64,000 bases of DNA from Pteria penguin (lineage: Eukaryota > Mollusca > Bivalvia > Pterioida > Pteriidae), in contig CM068583.1 in NCBI GenBank assembly GCA_035048485.1, positions 65,967,306 through 66,031,305 on the forward strand, written 5' to 3'. This document shows positions 55,500 to 64,000 of the stretch, in pieces. Every line of letters starts with the position of its first letter. Within the stretch, counting starts at the first letter, position 1. The position numbers were made by a program, and so were the translations under genes. Below the pieces are notes generated by a model. The model had not been told where the DNA came from and did no database searches. It saw only the letters and a list, made by a program, of their open reading frames with translations.

Positions 55500-57078
55500 T
55501 TAGGGGCGACCATTTGATTCTGAGGGGAGGCTGTCGCAAATTTGATCGAGTCAGATTACTTATTTCCAGATCTTAGAAGTATAGAATATTTATTTCCTTG
55601 ATATTCTGGGACAGATTATTTATTTTCTTGACATTTCGGTTGCCAATGAATACTTGTTAGAATTGCATTGTAATGTATGCCATTAACACACATTCTTCTA
55701 TAATCAAATTTTGTTAACAAAACACATTCTATTATAAAGTAAACTCAACAAATAAAATGCAAACACTGCTCTAATTGCATAGGTCTTTATACTACTAGTT
55801 CTATAGTGAAGTGTTTAGTTTCTCTCAGTCTCTTGTATCCAGGAGGAGAATTTCGATTTATCACTATAGATGGATGTGAGTAAGTGTTGCTGTTTTGGCT
55901 TCCTGTCCGAATGATACTTTATTCGTTTTTCACTTACTTTCAACTATGTTAATTTGTATGCAAAAAATCATTTTATAAATATTTTTGATACATTTAATAC
56001 ATTGATTTTTCACATTTTTAACTTTGTCTTCACTACTTCTAGATTAAATTTTAGAAAGCTTGGTAGATATAAAGCAAAGATGTTCCTCATGTACAATTGT
56101 ACACGTTTTAAAAGTTTTAAAGAAACTAAAGACTTATGGCCATATACAATCATTGTTCAATATTATTGAGCAATATTTCTATGTCTAAGGTGAAAAATAT
56201 AGGTCCATTTAGGACTCTTTTATTTGTTACTCTTTACTTTGTTATCATGTACATGTACGTTAAGTGAAGATACACATTTCTGTTGGTTTTAATTTTGTTC
56301 TCATTTTAAAGTTATGTTTGTGTTTATTTTACATTTGAATAAATGTGTTAAAATCATTTGACGAATGTCCTGTTGCGCTGATTTGAATAAAAGTTAAAAG
56401 GAATGAAACACTGTCAACAAATATGGCCACCATCTAATTTATACATAAACTTTGCATACATGTATGTGCTCAGGTGAGAGATGAGACAAACTCAACTAAG
56501 ACCCCTTTTGGCTACTCGTTTTAACGTTAAAATATCGGTGTGTCTGGCATATAAATGAGGGACTGACAACACAAGGAGAAGTTGGGGAAAGGGATTGTAA
56601 AATGGCGACAAGAGGACATGAATGGCACTATTCCGAACAAGAATCTGAAGAGAAAATCTCTCAGAAAGCAGATGGTAGAGCCTTTGTTCCTTGTCTCCCC
56701 TTCAAAATGGACATGCAAATATATTTCTTAAAAAGCAATAATTCTATTAAGTTTTGTACAACATATTAAATAGTACGATTTGTCCAATGCTATAAATTCC
56801 GCTGAAATATAAGTTATACTGTTAGACTATTACATATTGTAGTATAGGTAGCAATCTGTCGAGCTAAGTGAGCCGGAAAAAAGCAACAAAACAAAAGTTC
56901 TACAGAACATTCGGCTTTATATTTGCATGATACATGTTAGTAGCCAGAATATTTATTTTCATTTCTGTCAAAGCCAGATTGTTTATTTTCAGCTTTTTCA
57001 GCGTCAGAATATTTAATTCCAAAAAGTGCCCCCCCTCCCCCCACCCCTTTTCCCAGAATCAAAATGATCGTCCCCTTA
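55500..57078. mobile_element. TIR element family A, copy 2
   Basis: Left GGGGCGACCATTTGATTCTG and right, reversed, GGGGACGATCATTTTGATTC. CAGATTATTTATTTTC-type motifs occur three times near each end, all in the same direction. The copy is 1.58 kb, without the insertions of copy 1, and therefore gives the empty sites for them. No coding sequence. Confidence 0.8.
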
Positions 57079-57564
57079 ATTGTTTGTTGATAAATCTTGA
57101 GGTTAAATTGCACATAAATATTGCCCATCAGGAAGGTGATGGCTTCACAAAACTCATTGCAAGTTCAATATTTGTATGACTTATTTAGATTGTCGAGGAA
57201 AAATTCAGAGAGAGATTTCCGAGGTAAAAAGGTATGTCTTTGACTTTCTATTGAAACGGAAAAGTATGAGAGACAACAGTTTCGTTTTAATTAAATCATG
57301 TGGTATGGAGTTATACAGGGTAGAGAAATCAGACGTGGGTAGTTTAGGACCATCGTGAATAAAGAGTTTCTCTTCGCGCTAGAATTGTTCTTCGGCCATA
57401 AGATATTATAGAACTTTATGCAATTATCTTTTACTGCAGTTAGAGTGGAAGTTACGTGTTTCGAAGAAATAAAAGAAAAACTAAATACTGGATCGGATAT
57501 CAAACATGATTTACATGGTAGGAAGATTATATCAAGAAACGCGTTAGGCATGCGCTCCCTTATC

Positions 57565-57900
57565 GTTACATAGTCGTTGGAATTTTCGGCGACCTCGCAA
57601 CGTGTTTATAAACTTATTAGGAACTGCATAGCGCACATTAACGCATGTCTAACGTGTGCCGAGCGACCTCATAACGACCACATAACTTACATTTGGACGC
57701 TAGGCATTCGTCGGAAGTTTTGTGCATGCACAAAATTTTCCGGCGATCACAACGCATTCTAACGTCCTCCGACGTTCAAGAAACGACAAGAAAGCGACCA
57801 CACAACGATCACAAAACTTACTCGACGTTCATCAACGTTCGTCGACATGTTAGAAAATTAACTTGATCGTTCCTTATGCGTTGGTCCAAAAATCCCGGTT
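57565..57900. other. CpG-dense patch
   Basis: Many CG dinucleotides, often as ACGT/AACG/GCGAC (CCTCGCAACGTG, GCGACCTCATAACGACC, CTAACGTCCTCCGACGTTC), in a region otherwise poor in CG. No open frame or promoter motif was identified. It could be a young repeat or an unmethylated regulatory patch. Confidence 0.5.
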
Positions 57901-58422
57901 TGACAGGGCCTTAACAAAACATACACGTTAACCTGAAAGAGGTCACGGTGACTGCTTTAGTTCACACACCAGGGCTACTTGACCAGACGCGCGTGCGCTA
58001 TCACGTTAAGGCGGGAATAAATGCGTTGATGCGATTGATTCCCACTTGCGCAATTTTGCTATGCTGTGGTACGGTTGAAGGAAATAAAATGTATTTGTTA
58101 AGTAAGCGAGAATAATGCCATGGTTGTCATATATACTTGACTTACTTACAATTAATGATGGGTTTCATATAACAAAAATTAAAACAGGTAATTTAACGAA
58201 TGACATTACCGCGTAGACATGTAGTAAGCTATTTATGAAAAACTTTCTTTGTTTAGTTAATATTATCACGTTATTGGTATCTAAATTTCATTTTATTTAT
58301 GTATTTAGTTTTTAATTTATGTACTTATCTATTTATTGATGTACTTATTCATCAATGTCTTTATAATTTATGTATTTATTTATTTATTCATTTATTTATT
58401 CATTCCTTATTATTTTTATTAT

Positions 58423-58449
58423 TGTTGTTGTTGTTGTTGTTGTTGTTGT
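58423..58449 (+). repeat. GTT trinucleotide microsatellite
   Basis: About nine GTT units, preceded by TTATT/TTTA runs. A short glutamine run in the reverse frame is an artefact. Confidence 0.95.
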
Positions 58450-59094
58450 AAAATAAGAATAAATTTCATTATATCCAATGTTCGAAGATTGCATCCAATA
58501 TTTTTAAAATTCATGCCTTGAAGGGATTTATTTATTCTAAATATTTTATTCGCACATTTATATGTTCCTATATTTATATATATATAGTGTATATAGCGAT
58601 CTTTCTTCAAGTCCTTCTATATGTAAATGTGAATACTAATTTTAAGTCGTAAGCAAACCAACGTTGCTGTCAAGCGCCCGTGGAAATTTGCGTTAACGCG
58701 AACGCATGTGCGTCTTGAGCACACGAGAAAAGAAAACTTCTCGATAACACGACTTTTTATAAGTTATATTAAGACTGCATCAATCTGTACAACAAAATCC
58801 AGTTCTTACGTTTCGTATTTAGATATTCTCCTGAATATTGACAGAGAAAGTAAACTAATTACTTTATTGTATTGTTACATTTTCATACAGTTGTAGTAAT
58901 AATCCTCCATCATCTGTGTATGTTCTTTATATTACTTAACTGATCCCATGCGCTAAAGTTTCTTTAGAGTGCCATTGGGTAATTTACCGAAGCAAACTAC
59001 TGTGTAAAAGTTTACTAGCTGGCATGTTGACTTCTTTATTTGATTGTTGGCCTTTGTTTATATTGTGATCATACAAGATCACACAATTTATAGT

Positions 59095-59410
59095 TATCAT
59101 GACTTTCCATAGTTTTCAGTGCTTCTGTACTCACCCGGATTTTATACTTATCATGACTTTCCACAGTTTTCAGTGCTTCTGTACTCATCAGGATTTTAAA
59201 CTTATCATGACTTTCCACAGTTTTCAGTGCTTATGTACTCATCCGGATTTTATATTTATCGTGACTTTCCACAGTTTTCAGTGCTTCTGTACTCACCCGC
59301 ATTTTATACTTATCATGACTTTCCACAGTTTTCAGTGTTTCTGTACTCACCCGCATTTTATACTTATCATGACTTTGCACACTGTTCAATGTCTCTGTAC
59401 TCACTCGGGT
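59095..59410 (+). repeat. 54-bp minisatellite, about six units
   Basis: The unit TATCATGACTTTCCACAGTT then TTCAGTGCTTCTGTACTCAC and CCGCATTTTATACT. The 54-bp length is 18 codons, so frames stay open on both strands (MTFHSFQCFCTHPDFILI on +, VSTETLKTVESHDKYKMR on -). No gene context supports translation. Confidence 0.95.
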
Positions 59411-60072
59411 GTTCTTTTTCAAATTATCACAGGGGTTCACATTTGCTCTTCAAGTAGACATATTTTGTTATTTTCCACTTGTTTTTCATTTTTACTGATT
59501 TTGTATGTCCTCTGGTTTCATGATTTTTAGACTTATGGTTTGGATTTATCCATCATCTTTACATTACAGTGAGAAAAGTTTTGAAATATTTTAAATCTAG
59601 GGAGTATGTCCGATATACATATTCTGTCCTTCGATTGGTTCTTTATACTTTTCGGTCAGTTTGGTAATAAATTTGCTCTTCATTTATTTACAATTTGAAT
59701 TTCCAGTTTTGACCTTGAGCATCATTGAGAAGACCTAACTCGCCTAAAAGCGAATGTGGTACATTAATTTGATACACATAGATATCTATATATATATTTA
59801 CCGATTAGGACTAAGGTTATACTGTTTCTACTGTGTATGACTGAGAATAACACAAGCTCGCATCACAACAGTTTTGACTGTTCAACATGGATGCTTACTC
59901 CTGTATAGTACTAAATCACACCATTGGTTCTTCCAGGGGTCTTTGATTGCCATTACCTCTTATGTTGGCTTGTATAATAGATGTGTCACATTGACTATTG
60001 CTTAATATCTTAGCTGTTTACATTTTTCATTTATAAAATTTTAGTATAGTTTTCAAACGATGATAACATAAT
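59411..60072. other. Intergenic, nothing recognised
   Basis: AT-rich sequence without motifs. Confidence 0.5.
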
Positions 60073-60355
60073 TATACCCCCCGCAAACAAAGTTTGGGGG
60101 GTATATAAGAATCACCCTGTCTGTCTGTCCGTCTGTCTGTCCATCAACCTTTGTCCGGGGCATAACTTTTATTCTTTATCATATGATGATCATACTTGGT
60201 ACATTTGTTGCTTTGGGGATGCCGGTGTGTCATGACCCTGAACCAAGGTCGTGGGTCAAAGGTCAAGGTCACATATATAGTTCTATGCCCTATTTTGAAT
60301 TTTGCTGCCGCAGGGGGGGGGGGGGGTTATTTGTCCCGTTAGGACAGTTCTAGTT
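60073..60355 (+). mobile_element. Pearl-like element with a single core
   Basis: Hairpin start TATACCCCCCGCAAACAAAG then TTTGGGGGGTATATA, a CTGT/CCGT microsatellite (about 60117-60150), one core (GTGTCATGACCCTGAACC, GGTCAAAGGTCAAGGTCAC), and the end GCCGCAG, G14 run, TATTTGTCCCGTTAGGACAG. Same ends as 38270-39647. Confidence 0.85.
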
Positions 60356-61313
60356 AGCTGCAGGTACAAATACATATCTATTTAAATATGAGTCATTAAC
60401 TGTTTAATACACTGGACTGATTGTTTATTTGGTTGTTTAATTCAATCAATGTTGATTGATGATTAATGAACAAAAGATACGTGCAAAATAAGGCGCTTGT
60501 AACTCTAAAGCGGCATCTGTGGCAATATGCATTGACCTCCAAAACACTGGGTAGATAGTAAAATTAAAGTGTTGTAAGAATGTTCACAATCTTTCTGTAT
60601 AATGTGCGTATCTACATACACGAGTTACTGACAAAAATACGCTACTGCATGACTCCATAAACAGACCGATTAAGTTTTTCAGTCTTTAATCTCCGTAATA
60701 TGTGATGTGAGTGGTACAAATACTACTTTTCTCTGCGTTTTAATTAACAATGTTCGAATTGTGACGTCACAGTATAATGACGTTAAAATGTGTCGAACAG
60801 AAGGCCTTTATTTTACTCGGGTTTTCCCGTAAAATCTATATCGGTCAAATGGGTATTCTTATTTATCTCTCAGAGAGACACTAAAGCAGAAGGAGCGGCC
60901 ATATTTATGAATTTTATAATAATTTAGGGTTGTAGGAAATTGAAAAATCCCTCAGCATTTTAATATCCATGTAAAGAAGGGGGGGGGGGAGAAGGCATTT
61001 TGCTATGTTAAGCTTCAAAGTGAACGGTATGGTAAGGACGAAGTGCAACGAGAAAATATCTTCATTCACAATGAAAGTAAGTATAAACTTTGCTTTAAAA
61101 TAAAGCTGTATGAGATAGGATTATGGTATTATGATGATTTGATGTTCATAATTTTCTTTTAACAATTTCAGCTCTAGACGACAAGATCTTATTTTGAACA
61201 CTTAATAATCGTAAAACATTAATTAGCGATTCTCGATGTTTACTCTGAGAAACAAAATTACGAATTATGGCAACAGTCTTTAAATTGATATGTGATATCT
61301 AGATGCACACATA
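60356..61313. other. Intergenic, nothing recognised
   Basis: No gene or element recognised. A G-run lies at about 60980. Confidence 0.5.
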
Positions 61314-62638
61314 CGAGGGGTGTTCCGAAATTATTGTTACTTGCGCAATATCTCGTGGAAATAGTGCTAAATGCGCTTAAAACTACCTCATGGCGATAGC
61401 GTGATATCTGAAGCGTGGTATAGGTAAATTTCTCGCTCACAATTACACTGACCTTGGTGTTGTGTACATTGTTTTGTAGCGTACTCGTTACACTCTATAT
61501 AAATATGGTTGGCAAGAGAGCTGAAAACGTAATTGAAATTAGGACCTATATCAAAGGTAGGTCTCTACTTGGCTTAAAGGCGGTAGATATTCATCGTGAG
61601 GTGTGTGATATTTATAAGAAGGGTCAAATGTCATATATGACAAGGTGGGTTGCTCGATTTAAGTCGGGACACCAGCAGCTGAAAGATTCTGCTCACACAG
61701 GTCGCCCTGCAACAACAACAACAAAGGATAACATTGAATGAATTCGGCAAATCCATGAAAAAGATGCAAGGTACACTGTCAGGCAGTTAACTAAAATGAC
61801 AGGCTTGTCTTAAGCACGTATTCACTGTATTTTAAAGAAACATGTTAAGCTGGGCAAGATCAATGCCAGGTGGATACCCAATTTACTAACTGACGACCAA
61901 AAGAGGTCCCGGGTTGACAAGGCCAAATCCTTATTGAAGAAATACCCAAAATACAGCAAAAAGGCTTTTGATAATTTGGTCACAGGTGATGAAACATGGG
62001 TGTATTTTTTCGAGCCCAAAATTAAAATGCTCTAATCGAATCTGGGCAAACAAAAACGCCAGGCGCCCTAGCATTGCTAAAAGAATACGCACCGTGAGGA
62101 AGGTTTTGTATGTCATATTCTTTGATAACAAGGGTCCAATCATGCAAATCCCTGTTCCGAAAGGCAAAACTGTCACAGCAAAGTATTATAGAGACGTTGT
62201 ACTTCGAAAACTGAAGAAAGTCTACAAACGCCGCCGCCCACATACAGGTTTGAAGTACCTCAGACTCTTGCATGACATGACACAAGGCGCGTATTGTAAC
62301 GGAGTTTTTGAAGGCAGAAAAGGTCACTGTCCTCCCCCACCCTGCATTTTCACCAGACTTGGCCCCCTGTGACTTTTTCTTGTTCCCCAAACTAAAATTT
62401 CACCTATCTGGAAAAAAATATAAATCAAGAAATGCCCTTGGCTCTGCCATTCACCAGTATCTTATGAGTATACCAATTCAAGAGTACGAAAACTGTTTCC
62501 AAAAGTGGATTGATCGGTTGAAACGATGCATAAATGCAGAGTGGGAGTACTTCTAAGGACAGGGCAAAGTAAAATGATCACAATTACTTCTATCAAAAAG
62601 AAATCGCCAAAGTAACAATAATTTCGGAACATCCCTCA
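61314..62638 (+). mobile_element. mariner-type transposon, full length, inactive
   Basis: The left end CGAGGGGTGTTCCGAAATTA and, reversed, the right end TGAGGGATGTTCCGAAATTA pair over about 28 bp. TA flanks both. The length of 1,325 bp is usual for mariner. It contains one transposase frame, broken. Confidence 0.92.
61505..62556 (+). pseudogene. mariner transposase, broken
   Basis: Starts MVGKRAENVIEIRTYIKG with the N-terminal helix-turn-helix region and GRPATTT. A TGA lies at 61739-61741 and a TAA at about 61811. KAFDNLVTGDETWVYFFEPK (about 61963-62020) holds the first catalytic Asp. VLYVIFFDNKGPIMQIPVPK follows, after a frame shift near 62020. The second Asp is in LLHD (about 62270), where the usual DNAP motif is lost. 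After another shift near 62310, PHPAFSPDLAPCDFFLF gives the third Asp, about 33 residues on, as in DD34D mariners. It ends KRCINAEWEYF. Probable length if whole about 350 residues. Confidence 0.88.
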
Positions 62639-63114
62639 TACTTTTGGCAAAATTGTTTGCAGATAATATGTTATGTCCGTCATTTAATATCATAAACTAT
62701 CAACATTTCAAAATATTCGAGAAGAAATATTGATACCATTTGTACTTTTACGTAATGTTCCATTTACGCAATAATAAGACAATTCTTATTATAAGACTAG
62801 TCAACAAATCATGAAACTGAATGGCATATAATATCAGCCGAAAGGAACTATAAAAGTCCATATGTGCACCCCCTGAAAAGGAGTGCGATCAGGATTTAGT
62901 CTAGAAAGAGAAAGAATATCCTACTAGTTAACAACACCTATCACAAACGTGTAGTAGACGCTTCGAATCAAGGAAATCCCAAGTATGGAATTTTTCAAAT
63001 TCGGCGTTCGAAAAGACTGACAGGTACTTTTGTGATACAAATTCTCGAATGATCAAGAAGTTCTTGGTCTTATGTATTTAGGTATATATATATATATAAC
63101 ACTTATTACTTCTA
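62639..63114. other. Intergenic, nothing recognised
   Basis: AT-rich sequence without motifs apart from a short TA run near 63082. Confidence 0.5.
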
Positions 63115-63469
63115 AAATCTTTATCACGTAGATAAGAGTTTAATTAGAAACAAATAAAATTCGGATGGGGCTAAATATGGAGAATATAAAAGATGAGGGA
63201 GGACATCGAATCTGCACTCCATGGCAGCTGTCATAGAGATTTGGGAAGTGTGAGAGGGTGCATTATCCTGCAAGAAAAGAACGCTTCTGGTTAGTTTTCC
63301 CCACCTCTTTCTCACACTCTTCTGAAGCAGTTTTTTAACTCATCAGCATACTATGCACCATTGACCGCAAGACAATCAGCCATGATTATTCCCTGATTGA
63401 TCACAATTGACTTATGTTGATAAAGTCTCACATTTTTATGGCAGTAAAATATTCTGTAAACGTTTAGTG
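63115..63469 (-). pseudogene. Second mariner transposase remnant, C-terminal part
   Basis: On the - strand: GIIMADCLAVNGA-stop-YADELKNC, then KRWGKLTRSVLFLQDNAPSH and ECRFDVLPHLLYSPYLAPSE, FYLF. LQDNAPSH carries the second catalytic Asp and the YSP-x-LAPS block precedes the third acidic residue (here Glu). It belongs to a different mariner subfamily from 61314-62638. Confidence 0.8.
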
Positions 63470-63845
63470 TGTAAACAATTTTTGTGACCTCTCGTCTTGA
63501 GAAAACTGTTGATACTTGTTCTCTATATGGAGGATTATTTATAAATATTTACATGCGTGTCCTCTGATTATGCTGTTTTTGCGGTGAGTGGGAAGGTTAG
63601 CGCCCGTAAACCGGTTAACTACACTAATTATGTGACGTCTGTTACTTTAAATGACCTTCCTAAGTCGGTATCTTAACCACAGCACAATCGAATATTTTTG
63701 TAATGTCGTTTTTCCCTGTATATTTTACTATTATCATGTTTTGTGTGCATGTCCTTGGTGTTTTGTGTCGTACAGCTTTGTCAGATGTCTTCTGATTTAA
63801 TCTCTGTGATAAAGGTCATGACTTTCCTAGCTGAGGAAATTATTT
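63470..63845 (+). mobile_element. Naiad-like 3' UTR fragment inserted in mariner remnant
   Basis: GGAGGATTATTTATAAAT, GTGAGTGGGAAGGTT, CCGTAAACCGGTTAAC, AAATGACCTTCCTAAGTCGG and AATATTTTTGTAATGT match the UTR of the two longer copies in the same order. It is older, with more differences. It interrupts the mariner reading frame on the opposite strand. Confidence 0.75.
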
Positions 63846-64000
63846 TCAACTTTTTAGGAAGGGGTAAACCAGGGTGAATCCATTGCATGCTTTATTTCTT
63901 AGATTCATGATCAGCTCATGTTTCATCCTGAGTGAAAATTAGACCCATAAAATCCTCTGGATCACATCCTCATAGCAAGTCAAAAGATGCAAAGCAGCAT
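63846..64000 (-). pseudogene. Second mariner remnant, upstream part
   Basis: On the - strand a decayed GDETW region (about 63925-63945) is followed by ADHESKK and SMQWIHPGLPLPKK (about 63850-63905), the segment that precedes GIIMADCL of the part at 63115-63469. It continues beyond the window. Confidence 0.7.

Larger units (their letters stand above)
57079..59094. other. Intergenic with a CpG-rich patch and microsatellites
   Basis: No gene recognised. 57565-57900 is rich in CG dinucleotides; 58423-58449 is a GTT microsatellite preceded by TTTA runs (58330-58400). Another small CG-rich spot lies at 58655-58715. Confidence 0.5.

Overview
This is animal nuclear DNA, most likely from a bivalve mollusc. 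It is AT-rich and intron-rich, with tRNA-derived SINEs, Penelope-like retroelements, mariner/Tigger and other TIR transposons, and bivalve 'pearl'-like elements (a CTGT/CCGT microsatellite followed by roughly 145-bp tandem cores). No prokaryotic operon, CRISPR array or intact RNA gene is visible. The species call is inference from repeat content and gene structure.

One host gene can be assembled with confidence: a GPATCH4-type G-patch protein on the + strand. It has seven coding exons between 7400 and 40238, splice phases that join exactly, 909 coding bases and 302 residues. Its six introns (about 1.9 to 11 kb) are filled with mobile elements. The 3' end of exon 3, with its splice donor, has been amplified into a 52-bp minisatellite of about 24 units directly downstream.

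Left flank (1-7399): a Penelope-like element copy with an N-terminal-endonuclease ('Naiad'-type) relative further right in the window; a decayed LINE end on the - strand; a second, canonical Penelope RT scrap; and a 2.5-kb TIR element (family A) carrying three later insertions.

Introns (7452-39790): nested TIR elements, SINEs, a foldback MITE close to exon 5, a TTAA-flanked TIR element (family B) inside a pearl-like repeat, several minisatellites, a Tigger/pogo element and a large pearl-like array.

Right flank (40239-64000): no host gene recognised. It holds more pearl-like arrays, a purine-rich 33-bp minisatellite, a Naiad-like element at 46789-50403 (GIY-YIG endonuclease, Cys-x-Cys linker, RT) with in-frame TGA codons at conserved positions, second copies of families B and A, an 18-codon minisatellite, a full-length but broken mariner, and a second mariner remnant split by a piece of the Naiad 3' UTR.

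The two most interesting signals are the exon/donor-derived minisatellite in GPATCH4 and the permuted Penelope-like element whose TGA codons may encode selenocysteine. Naiad selenoprotein elements are known from clams; whether this family is one of them is inference.
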